Source: Corylus avellana (lineage: Eukaryota > Streptophyta > Magnoliopsida > Fagales > Betulaceae). Taken from it: a DNA stretch of 64,000 bases. This document shows positions 1-9,696 of the stretch, piece by piece. The position numbers and the translations under genes are program-made. The DNA is taken from NCBI RefSeq assembly GCF_901000735.1, contig NC_081541.1, forward strand, positions 47,349,485 through 47,413,484. Reading direction: 5' to 3'. How positions within the stretch are numbered: position 1 is the stretch's first letter; the number at the start of each line of letters is the position of its first letter. The notes below the pieces were generated by a model, which was not told the origin of the DNA, made no database searches, and saw only the letters and a list, made by a program, of their open reading frames with translations.

Positions 1-2211
1 CCTGCATTAAATCCAGTCACTTGTGTCGTAATGTCACACATAAGTAGACTATCCATGAAGTGACCAAAATCTCAATCAGAATTAAAGGATATTTCTAGCA
101 CACAAACACATATGCAAGTCTCATAGCAGAATTTACAAAAGTCTTGCATATATAAGGGTCATACAAGAAATAGATTTTTCCCTTTTCCTCTTTTGAACTA
201 TTCTCCTGGAAAAACTAGAAAAGACATGAATGGAGAGATAGGGGCTGAGCACCAACCCCTTAGGATTGGTATATAGCCCCTACCAATGGTCGTTGGTAGA
301 CGGTCTTTTGTACAGTCCAACCCAGGGGGTTGGCTACCAGCACAAACCGAACCCATCAGTTTGGTTGGTAGTTGCGGTACCAACCAACCCAACAAGAGAA
401 AATCTCAGCGGCCGACACTGTTCTGGAAGCCCTTGCAGTCACGAAGGGATTCGATTGTCTTCAAGAATTGGTTCCACAACCAAGTAGAGCCAAAGTAGAG
501 ATGTCAAGCACAAATGATGGATATGGATGAGCACAGATGATGATAAGTCAACTAATTGCAAATTTTCAAGCCTTCAATCTCAAGCCTATTTTACTAGTAA
601 GCAACAGCAGCCGCGCTAGTTTTTTTTTTTTTAAAAAAAAAAAGCAGTCTCAATGATGCCATAAATCACAGCCAAGAAAAAGAAAAGAATGCATTAAATC
701 ACAGCCGTGACGTTACAAACATGCAAATCTTATTCATTAATAAAAAATGCAAATATCCCTCTTTTTTCTTTTTTTATTCTCTTGATGATGCCCAAGTGAA
801 TGCATTAAATGACAGCCTAGAAAAAGAAAGAGAAATGCATTAAATCAGACAGCAGAGTCGTTTACCCATGTCTATCACCAAGGGTTTTTGCTCAGGAAAA
901 GAAAAACTTTTTGTCATGCACGAAGGATTCTCTCCGTTTGTACTTTGCTCCTTCATTGAGCACTTCCAACTACACAAGACTCTCTCTCTCTCTTGCTCTC
1001 TAACAAATTTTTCTCTTGCTAATATTTTCTTTCTTGTTTTTCTTAAGAGAATTATTTTTTGGAGTTGATTTTTTTTTTTTTTTTGATTAGTAGGGAGAAA
1101 GTGCTGAATCTTCATCCATGCGTAGGTTCGGTGGACTCGCCTTTGAATTCTGTGGAAATGGTAAGGGAGAAGCTTCTACACGTCTCTGGAAGCACAAAGG
1201 AGAGCCCTGGAAATGGTCTTGCATATATATATACATATACATAATCGGATTGGGTTTACCAACATCCTAAACTGGACAAGTGATACCCTCAACGAGTTAC
1301 CTACCGAACCTTGTTGGCTCAGGTCAGTTCGTTTGGGCTGACTCAATGATCACCCCTAATTGAGATGGTCATATACAAGACCATATAGCAGTAAATGTTA
1401 CTACATTCAAGTTGCACTTGAGCCTTCTAGCAGCAATTCCATCTAGTGAATCATGACTAACAACCATTTTTTTTCTTTCTTCTTATGGAGCAATGTTCTC
1501 ATCCAATTAGCATAACCACTAGCCAGAAACACTTACTTGAAGGAGAAAAAAAAAATGCATGCTCTAGTGTCAAACACAGTAATTCCTCATTTGCAAATAA
1601 TTAGTTTGCCAGATCTCCCATCTCAATTATTCACTGCAGTATACCAAAAGAAAAATAACCAGAACTAGCTGAAGAGGCCATATTCAACAGCCTATCGGTA
1701 TCACTCCTGTTCCCAATCATGGATGTCTATTCTGCAACTTTGCTTTTCTTCCTTTAGTAATAATTTTATCAAAGTAAAGAGGAATGTAAAAAGCAAGTTC
1801 TAAACTTTGTCTCCACAGAAAAACAAAACCTTTTTGTACTTTTACACATCAAACCACTAACAACAGTTCATAAATAGAAAGTAGAAAGTAATATGGTTAA
1901 ATCTTTACAGATCCACGACTCTAACATCAGAAAATCTACCCATACCGGCTTTTGTGCGCTTGTTCGCATGCAATTATGTGATTGTGTGCAGATAACTTTT
2001 AAATAAAATAGCAATTGCAATCAAGTATAAGAGCTTGACTCTGTCATTCCTATCTGAAACTAAACTGTCTACCAGCCATCAAGCCTATGTGAGTTTTATG
2101 TGCATACAATATTGTGATTACGTCCACGCAAGCAGCTGTGACACACAGAATTGAGTCCTCCAAATCATGGTGAATTATCTATTTCTAATTTTAGAAACTG
2201 TCCAAAGTTTT
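1..2211. other. Spacer with no recognised gene
   Basis: No reading frame here looks like a conserved protein. The stretch is A/T-rich, with homopolymer runs near 620-645 and 1069-1084 and a short (TA)n near 1222. I see no rRNA, tRNA or clear transposon end. Confidence 0.5.
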
Positions 2212-2800
2212 CTTTTGATAAGTAAACAAAATATCATTAAAAGTGCAAGACGCAACTCAAGTACACACGGATTACACAGGAGAAACAACTAGTTAGAAAA
2301 AGAGAACTAGTAAAGAAAATCATAAGAACTAACTAAGCACATTATAATCTAGAGCAGCTGCTAATGATGAAGAGTTTGAAAAAGAAAGCCATTGTCCTCT
2401 CACTGTTTTCAAAACTTGTATCATTTCTTTCCTTCCAAAGATACCACAAAAGGCAAGATGACACCATCTTCCACACAGCTCTAAGGACTACCTCCCAACC
2501 CTCTCTAGCTAGCATGCAAAAAAGTCTACTACTCTCTTAGACATAACCCATCACGGCTTTAAAACGTGTTGCTGTCATGAAGGGTGTAAGTATATATATA
2601 TGCACATCTTCATCTCCATGCCCAGGCGATGTGGGACGCCACAAATTAGGCAATGTGCATTTTATTAAGGTAACCCTTCCACTCTCATACAAATACATCA
2701 TCCTCCACCCGGCTAAACAACACTCAAATCTTTTCAATAACACCATCCCAAATAGCCTTGGCCTTAAAGGAGCTCCAAAATGAAGGTATGAGGAATATAA
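2212..2800 (-). mobile_element. LINE retrotransposon 3' fragment
   Basis: The minus strand encodes a short piece reading GWRMMYLYESGRVTLIKCTLPNL-like around 2655-2740. This matches the segment after the palm domain of plant L1-type LINE reverse transcriptases, and the intact version is seen in this window at 28614-29540 ([18 protein letters not shown]). Downstream, 2400-2500 resembles the end of the zinc-binding region of the 29610-30272 LINE. The open frame is fused to unrelated sequence around 2540-2650, so the fragment is deleted and dead. It lies just 3' of copy 1 of the unknown gene. Confidence 0.65.
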
Positions 2801-2898
2801 ACCCATCAGTGTTTTATGTTTTAATAATAGTGTACAGTGGTACCTAGATAAACGCATCAGCAACCCTATATCCGAATGTGCTTTCAAGTAAGACCTGT

Positions 2899-3885
2899 TT
2901 ACCCAATCCCAAGTTTCTTAACTCCATCAGCATCATAGTCGAACTGTGTTTCTATGGTACTCTATATCAGAGAAGTAAGTCCCTTAATGAATTCAATTCC
3001 CAATTCCAATTCCTACCCATTTTTCATAATTTCTTGTTTATGGTATTTCCAAAGCAAACAAGATGACATATAGAAGGCAAACCAAACCCATACCTTCACT
3101 GGCTCAGCAGCAGATCGCCTGCTCCTGAAACACAATCAAAAGAAAGGTAAAAGTAAGTGTTCATCGTCAACAGTAGATACTCCTACTACAAGTTAATTGA
3201 GCCGTATTTACTAAAATATTAAAAAATAAGCATATTCTGATATGAGTTACATTCATCAATGAGTGAAATAGAGTTGTCTAAAATCTTGAATATTCTGATA
3301 ATTCAGCCGTAGAAGGTGAAAAGGAAAACCTGTGTGGGGAAAAATCGTGATCATCATCTTCAGCAGAGTCGTAGTTGGCATGATCTAGGGCAATTCTCTT
3401 GGAGTAGCCTTCATCCCAGTACAGCCTCTCCCAGTTTTCTCTAAGCTCATGATACAACTCCATGTACTTCTTGCACCAAGGCTCGTGCTCCTTTATACAA
3501 CAACAACTTAGAAAAGAAAGAAAGAAAGAAGGTTATGCCTTAGAAATGAGAGGAATTTGAGGACTCTGACCGATTCCTTGAGGACGAGGCGAGTGCGGCG
3601 CATGAACTGCTCCCGCAGCTGCTTGCGGCGCTTGTTAGGGATGTTGTCCCTGGGTATCACGAACCGCTCACGTGGAGGCACGTGATCACCGATCTCGTGC
3701 ATCTCGCCGTCCACTATCCACCACTCCGACTTCTCCTCCCCCTTCTTCGCCAGGGACGGCGAACTGGGCCGCCGCCGCCTCCGCACTGGAGATGGGCCCG
3801 CATCTGTCCTGGCCCACCGGAGATGCTGAGCCGCGGAGCGGAGGCATGGAGCGAAGGCCTCCACTCGTTTGGTGAAGGAGAGCAT
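2899..3885 (-). CDS. Conserved plant protein of unknown function, probably organelle-targeted (copy 1)
   Basis: I join four minus-strand exons: 3885-3571, 3490-3330, 3124-3094 and 2943-2899, giving 183 residues and a stop. All three introns are GT-AG and phases match. The N-terminus is rich in arginine and serine (MLSFTKRVEAFAP, then an RRRRR run near residues 35-39), which suggests a mitochondrial or plastid transit peptide. The core is charged and well formed: SEWWIVDGEMHEIGDHVPPR, then NIPNKRRKQLREQF, then ENWERLYWDEGYSKR, ending in an acidic AEDDDHD stretch and a short DYDADGVKKLGIG tail. I do not recognise the family and propose no reaction. An in-frame ATG lies 60 bases upstream (3945), but I chose 3885 because sequence above that is partly (TA)n microsatellite. 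The copy at 14321-15307 has the same coding sequence. Confidence 0.8.
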
Positions 3886-3970
3886 GGGGATCGTCGTTGC
3901 TCTGTAGGTACTAGAGTATCTGTGTTGGTGCATACGGTGTGCCAACCTCCGGTCGTTATTGCATCTATGC

Positions 3971-3996
3971 CATATATATATATATATATATATATA
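3971..3996. repeat. (TA)n microsatellite in the unknown gene's promoter/5' leader
   Basis: A TA run lies about 85 bases upstream of the chosen ATG. The equivalent run in copy 2 (about 15392-15415) is one TA unit shorter, so it is a ready length marker for telling the two copies apart. Confidence 0.85.
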
Positions 3997-4517
3997 CTTT
4001 TTCAAAGTTTTAAATACGAGTAATGCTACATATGCTCACACTTTCGCACATAATAGTGGTTCCTCTTCATTCAAAAAAAAAAAAATTAGTGGTTCCTCAC
4101 TTTCACACATAATAGTTGTTCCTATCCATAGTATTTTGTAGAGAAATAATTCCATGGTCGGTTGAGTGCATAACACAAACACATCAATCCAAAGCCTCTA
4201 GCTTCGCTTGATCAAGGTACAATATTAATACTCGATATGTAATAGTTTTTGTAAATAGAATTCTAAATTTCCTTACCGACTGCGAACTATTCAAGGTTTA
4301 AGACTACAAAGTTTATGGACAAAGACAATATGTGATAACCCTGCTACTCACACCCTAAATAATATTCAATGTAATCAAATGGCTTTTTCACATGCACAAC
4401 ACTTATAATTATAATAAACATGTACAATATTATATGGCATAAATGATTTAACCGGTGAATAACAACTTATATTCATTATAAACTTAAATATTAGCATAAA
4501 ACATTGATATAAAATAT

Positions 4518-5677
4518 GGGTAATTACATTTTCTCCCCATCAACTACAACACATTGTCAATTTGCCCCCATGAACTGAAAATCTTACTGCCCGACCCTAT
4601 CAAACTACCATTTTGTTCCCAAAACTCTCATTCCCTTAGTTAAAGACGTTAACTCAGACGATCAACCCGTCACATGCGCCCTACATGCCATCTTGAAATT
4701 TTCTATCCCACTTTTGCGTTCACGTTAGACTGTTAAAAGACACTTAGACCCTCCATTCACGGCTACCAACACATGAAAATATCTTCATGTGTAAAGTATT
4801 TTAAAAGACTTCCATCCTCAGCTCCCATGGCTCATGCTCACCGATGAGCAATCCCACCACCTATTCGATAGCTCGTTCTTCGACATCTCCGACAGCATAA
4901 TGCACCATCGCGAGCTCCCTAAGGATGCTTGGCACCGCAAGCACGACTGACTTGTGTTCCTCATCGAGTATCCTAATTCAGCGGTCCTTCTCTTCAACCC
5001 TCTCACCGGAGGCAGACTCGACCTCCCTCCGTTTTCCATATTCAGTGTGGAGGACGCAAGCACGTCGAAACTTTTCCGAAAATGCTCCACTCATCTATCA
5101 AGAAAGTCGTTCTCTCAACGGCCCCACTCTGCCAGAACAACTTTATCTTGCTGGTGATTTTCAACAAATCTGAAATTTTGGCATACTGCAAGAACAAAGA
5201 TCTATCGTGGACTTTGATACCCTGCACGTACTTTTATAACGGCGATCCATCGAGTTTCATAGACGGCGCGAGGTTTTTATGCAAGGACATTATATATTGC
5301 AACAACCTATTCTACGCAGTGGACCAGGACGGTGCTGTTGCGGAGTGCGATTTAAATGGGGAGTCGCTGACGGTTTCGATTATCAGACCATTGCTAAAGA
5401 TGGGTGGGGACATGAAGTATTTGGTGAATTAACGGTTGTATTTTTATTGTATTTCTTTTAACGGTCCAAAGTGAGGGCAAAAGTGGGATAAAAAATTTCA
5501 AGATGGCATGTGGGGCGCACGTGACGGGTTGACCGTCTGAGTTAACGCCTTTGACTGAAGGAATTGGGGTTTTAGGAACAAAATGGTAGTTTGATAGGGT
5601 CGAACAGTAAGGTTGTCAGTTTATGAGGGCAAATTGACAATACATTATAATTGATGGGGATAAAAGTAATTACCCCC
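4518..5677. mobile_element. Pack-MULE-like TIR transposon carrying a captured DUF295 gene piece (copy 1)
   Basis: The two ends are long inverted repeats of about 220 bases. The left begins gggtaattacattttctcc and the right, read in reverse, begins gggggtaattacttttatcc. Both continue through phrases such as tcaatttgcc, ctatcaaactaccattttgt and gttaactcagacg. Flanks share the A/T-rich string ataaaat, consistent with but not proof of a 9-base target duplication. The interior (4825-5432) is not transposase but a host-type gene fragment. Long TIRs plus captured exon sequence is the defining form of Mutator-like Pack-MULEs. Confidence 0.75.
4825..5432 (+). pseudogene. Captured DUF295 / KIB1-4-like beta-propeller gene fragment, broken (copy 1)
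   Basis: Translation from 4825 gives PWLMLTDEQ, then FDISDSIMHHRELP, then LVFLIEYPN and LLFNPLTGGRLDLPP. It resumes in another frame with KKVVLS, then LSWTLI, then FLCKDIIYCNNLFYAVDQDG and VAECDL. This order is the signature of plant DUF295 (F-box associated KIB1-like) proteins. The coding piece is broken by TGA at the usual tryptophan of the SSH-x-W-L motif and by a frameshift near 5060-5085. Compared with copy 2 it also lacks 18 bases (in frame) just before that stop. The last 116 codons (5082-5432) remain open to a natural-looking stop. No F-box is seen. Confidence 0.75.
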
Positions 5678-5826
5678 ATAAAATAATTTGGAATTTAGGG
5701 CATAATCTCCAATCATTATTAAAAATGAAAACTTAAAGTCCAATTTAAAATAAAAAGTTTACATAGATACTAATGATATTGGAGTGTTTGCATAAATACT
5801 GACATGATAAATGTGACAGATGATTA

Positions 5827-6530
5827 ATGGTTAATATGAATAGTGAAGTGATCTCTCTCTCTAGTATTCTAGAGAGAGAGTCTTTGCTTTCTCTCTATAA
5901 TTCTTCCCTCTTTTCTTTTACACAGCAACAAGAAGAACTTAAAGAGGAGGGAAGATCTAGATCTTCTCTCCTCCCTTTTCACGGTAGCAGTGCTCGGTAT
6001 CTTCTCTATATGCTCTACCAGTCTTCATTTCTGGTGGGTTGCTCTAGATCTAGTTTGTAGATCTAACCAGATCTAGTCTCTTCAACCTTAGATTTGATCG
6101 TCTTCTTTGGTCAATGAGTGTCTTCCGAAGGGATGTCTACGATACTGTGCTCTTCCGCTGTTGCTTGTGGGCTTTTTGTTTTTTGTTTTTTTATTTTGTT
6201 TGTCCTGGCCTTCGGGTTGATTTGTTATCCTAGCTTTCGGGTTGATGATGGAGTAGATCGGTGTGGGGGCTTAACTCTCAGGTCGGTTTTTTAGTTTCTA
6301 GTTGTTTTGTATTTGGGCTACCCATGTTCTAGATCTAGTCTGTACGAAGCAGATCAATTCCTTCAATTCCTTAAATGTAATTGTACATGGGTTAGCGGAA
6401 GCTTTGAGTCATTTTTATGACTTTGTAACATTCATAGCTTTTAGCTATGATTTTTCAGAGCGATATGCTCTATGATGTAAGAGCTTTATACTCATGAAAT
6501 TTCATAAAGAAAAGTTTTATATATATATAT
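5827..6530 (+). repeat. Unnamed dispersed repeat, copy a
   Basis: The same sequence recurs at 17287-17990 (part of the duplication) and, strongly diverged, at 50230-50910. Shared landmarks in order are ctagctttc-gggttga, cggtgtg, cttagatctagttt, gactttgtaac and gatgtaagagcttta, ending just before a (TA)n run. It has a 12-base-arm hairpin at 5853-5880 (ctctctctctag/ctagagagagag) and the perfect palindrome gaagatctagatcttc at 5951-5966. The class is unclear; the fixed 3' end next to simple repeat would fit a retroposon. Confidence 0.5.
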
Positions 6531-6694
6531 ATATATATAGTAAAGTAAGAAAGGGATATATTTGAAATTTGGATAAAATTCAAGGACCTTATTATTAAAA
6601 TTGAAAAATTAAGGACTAAATCAAAATTAGATTAAAATGATCGACTTTAAAATAACAAATATAACTTTTAATCTTGTATTCATTTTTTTTTGGG

Positions 6695-6883
6695 TTAAAT
6701 ACCAAATACCCCCCTAGAGTTTGGTAACTTTATTTTTACCTCCTGTAGTTTCATTTTTATCACAGGACCTCTCTGGAGTTTTGATAAAGGATCAAGTTAG
6801 TCAATCCGTTAGTTGACCGTTAGGACTGACATGTGGACCAATCAGATGATGACACATGTCACATATTTAATTTTTTTTAAATA
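6695..6883. mobile_element. Left terminal inverted repeat of a TIR transposon, cut by gap
   Basis: Starting ggttaaataccaaataccc, this equals the left TIR of the complete element at 18151-21413. The rest of the element is lost in the N run that follows. Confidence 0.75.
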
Positions 6884-6983
6884 NNNNNNNNNNNNNNNNN
6901 NNNNNNNNNNNNNNNNNNNNNNNNNNNNNNNNNNNNNNNNNNNNNNNNNNNNNNNNNNNNNNNNNNNNNNNNNNNNNNNNNNN
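6884..6983. other. Assembly gap (100 N)
   Basis: Exactly 100 unknown bases, the conventional size for a scaffold join of unknown length. It is followed at once by a (TA)n run. Confidence 0.99.
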
Positions 6984-7033
<50 letters not shown>

Positions 7034-7133
7034 TCGGCAGATCCTGTATCACACTGTAGTGTCGGCAGGTACTGTAGCAGGTACTGTAGAAGGAACTGTA
7101 GTGTCGGCAAGTATTTTAGTGGGAATTTAATAA

Positions 7134-7253
7134 ATGGTGCCACGGAGGGCAATTGAGCTGTCAATGGTGCCAAAAAGGGCAAATGAGCTGTTAATGGTGC
7201 CACAGAGGGCAAATGATCTGTCAATAGTGCCACGGATGACAAATGGGCCATCA
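7134..7253 (-). repeat. 30-base tandem repeat, four units
   Basis: The unit atggtgccac-ggagggcaat-tgagctgtca is repeated about four times with a few changes. Next to it (7031-7110) is a shorter repeated phrase gtgtcggcaggtactgtag. The same array lies in reverse at about 48251-48390. On the minus strand the array follows a Ser/Lys/Asp-rich open segment (7260-7612) that ends YYPGLEDL-stop, which I do not recognise. Confidence 0.75.
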
Positions 7254-7616
7254 ATGAGCAAATGAGCTATAAATCTTCAAGTCCAGGGTAATAATTTTCA
7301 TTGTCTCCTGGAAAACCAGAATTTTCGAAATAATCTCGTATGGGATTGAAAGTTGGTTTAGAGGATGCATCAGATTTCTTATCATTTTTATCATCATCAG
7401 AACTGGAGCTATCATCGAGAGAATTGAGTAGTGCTTTTAGAATTTCCTTCTTCTCTTTTTTCTTCGAAGATGATTTTTTCTTAGAAGAACTGGAAGAAGT
7501 AGTAGGGGCAGTGGTCTCCTTGGGAGGAGAAAGGAAAATGCTGGGGGTTATCAGCTGGGCAGGTTTGCCAATGGTTAATGGTTTAGGAGTAAGAGGAGCT
7601 TGGATATATATATGGG

Positions 7617-9400
7617 TGTAAACGAGACGAGCTTGGGCTGTCCAGGCTCAGCTAGTTTAGTTTTGGCTCAGGCTCGAGCTCGAGTCGAGCCTGACTTCGC
7701 TGCTCGAGCACGGCTCGATAGGGTTGGAACCCTGTTCGAGCTCGAGCTCGACTGAGAGGCAATTGACTGATAAGAGGAGATCGACTGAGAGGCGATCGAG
7801 GCATACTGTGACAGGCGAGTGGCAAGACGGCGAGAGGCGAGACGGCGAGAGGCGAGACGGCGAGAGGCGTGACGGCGAGAGGCGAGACGGCGAGAGGCAA
7901 GAGGCGAGGTGAGAGGAGAGCGTTGCTACGTCTGGGTGAGGAAGTCAGGAGGACGGCGGCTGTGTGAGTGTGAGAAAGAGACGGCTATTAGGGATTTAGG
8001 GTTAGGTTTTTCTTTTTAGAGATTAATTTATAGTGTACCTGGAATTAATCCTATGTGTGCATTTGATGGTGAGACTGGTTCCATTGATTAAATCCAACAT
8101 CCAAGATTAAATTCAATTAAATTGGACGGCCACGATTAAATTCAATCAAAAATTCAAAATTCAAAATTCAAAATTCAAAATTCAAAATTTAGAAATTAGG
8201 AATAAAAATTGTGTTATTTAGTATTATTTAGGGTCAGTTTGATATTTCAATTTTAATAATTGCGATTTAAAAATTTTGTTTTTTCAATCGCGTTTTTTTT
8301 CTTCTTATTTTAGATTAAGTGTTTTTTAAAATGATAATGTCAAACGTTTTATGTCACCCTCACACGCACTAATAGTCTACCACTATATATTCATATTACA
8401 TATAGTATTATTTAGTTAATATATTAAAATGTTAATGCTTAATACGAGTCAAGTATATAATGTCAATATTAATATATATTGTATCTTATATGTAAACATT
8501 TATATACTTATATAGTTATATGACTGTATCATTATCTAATTTATATGGGTAATGGGTCAATGTTAATAGTTATAACTTATATACGTATATTATATGTTCT
8601 CATTATCACGATTCATGATATATGATTTAAATTTAAATTGTTAAGTTTTTACTTACCGTAAATTATGATTATAATGTATAAATTATAAGAAACACATTAG
8701 TTACTTAATTATTAATCATTTAATCTAATAGTAATACTCAAACTCTAAGTAATAAATTCATAATGATCTAATGGTCATACACTCATACTTAAATTTTATG
8801 ATCATATTATCTCACAATTAATATTAATATTATCTTAGATCTAAGATCATGTGATATATCATATATGTTTTATAAGAATAAAGTATATAATTATAATGTA
8901 TTGATTAAATAACACAATAACTTATGCAGATATACCATATGATTATATAATGATTAATGATTATGTGATATACCGTATACAATTCCAATTTCCAAAGTAT
9001 AAACTATCTAATTATAATATTTGTATTAAATGACACAATAACTTGTACGGTTGTACTATATGATTATATCATATGATAAAATGATTAATGATAATATCAT
9101 ATATTTCTTATTATATATATAACAAAAACAAATGTATATAATATATTTGTTATTATTGAGTAAATAAGTAATATTGACTATATATTGTTATTTGTTACTT
9201 AATAAAAAATATACGAGCCGAGCCTAATAAGTGAGGCGAGCCTTATACGAGCTTGCTCACAAGCTGTTCACGAGCTTAGCCGAGTCGAGCAGAGCTTGCT
9301 TCGTTTAATATTCGAGCCAAGATTTGTGTTCATGAAACGCTTCATTTAATATTCGAGTTGAGCACGAGTCGAGCTTATGCGAGCCGAGCCCAAGCTTGCT
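7617..9400. mobile_element. hAT-like non-autonomous DNA transposon
   Basis: The block starts gggtgtaaacgagacgagc and ends gccgagcccaagcttgct, with TA-repeat sequence on both sides. Both ends are packed with short GAGC/GCTCG subterminal repeats (gagctcgagtcgagcc on the left, cgagccgagcctaa on the right), a hallmark of plant hAT elements. There is no transposase frame. The middle (8030-9190) is very A/T-rich with a (ttcaaaa)n array near 8150-8190. A telo-box-like phrase (ttagggatttagggttagg) at about 7986-8008 sits beside a pyrimidine-rich leader on the other strand, possibly a captured host 5' UTR. Confidence 0.5.
7812..7905. repeat. 15-base GC-rich minisatellite
   Basis: The unit gcgagacggcgagag is repeated about six times. 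It would read as DGERR repeats on one strand and LAVSP repeats on the other, but neither is a credible protein. The reverse copy is at about 47622-47705. Confidence 0.85.
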
Positions 9401-9652
9401 TATATATATATATATATAGAATGTGATTTTGACATACTTTTTTAATAGCATTACTAAAAAAATGTGATTCTCACATGCTTAAAAGACACGTAATACGTTT
9501 AGAGATTGGGTTATAACCCAATTTGTAAGAAATTTAGTACCCCTAAACTAAGAAAATAGTAAGAGAACAAAAATTTCCTACAAAGCCAGTTAGAAAATGA
9601 TTTGTAAGAATTTCCTACAAACCAATTCTTTTTTTTTAAAAAAAAAAAAAAA

Positions 9653-9696
9653 TTGTGTTCATAATAAGAGGGATAACACTCTTATTATGAACACAA
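9653..9696. repeat. Perfect 18-base-arm hairpin
   Basis: Arms 9653-9670 (ttgtgttcataataagag) and 9679-9696 are exact reverse complements with an 8-base loop, preceded by a T-run/A-run palindrome. The equivalent hairpin is kept in the other inverted arm near 45780-45830. It probably marks the middle of a small foldback MITE. Confidence 0.8.

Larger units (their letters stand above)
2805..6883. repeat. Segmental duplicate copy 1 (~4.1 kb, direct)
   Basis: This block repeats at 14227-18336 in the same orientation, offset 11422 at the start. It holds the unknown four-exon gene, a Pack-MULE, an unnamed repeat and the left end of a TIR element. The gene part (about 2805-4500) is almost identical between copies, while the Pack-MULE and the sequence after it carry many substitutions and small indels. 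Copy 1 stops at an N gap (6884) and copy 2 starts at one (14226), as expected for an unmerged haplotype or mis-scaffolded contig as well as for a true duplication. Confidence 0.9.

Noticed and set aside
3682..4023. Plus-strand frames opposite the unknown gene's first exon
   Set aside because: Antisense shadows of a GC-rich exon; the minus-strand exon set has correct splice sites and conserved-looking protein.
7134..7253. CRISPR-like regular repeats
   Set aside because: Units are contiguous with no spacers, and the DNA is plant nuclear.
6813..7254. Frames crossing the N gap with IYIYIY runs
   Set aside because: They are made of unknown bases and (TA)n.
7724..7912. DGERR-repeat protein (also in mirror at 47608-47796)
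   Set aside because: Product of a 15-base minisatellite inside a transposon.
6984..9420. Endogenous pararetrovirus insertion between TA repeats
   Set aside because: TA-flanked context was suggestive, but I see no reverse transcriptase, movement or coat protein motif; the block is mostly a hAT-like element.
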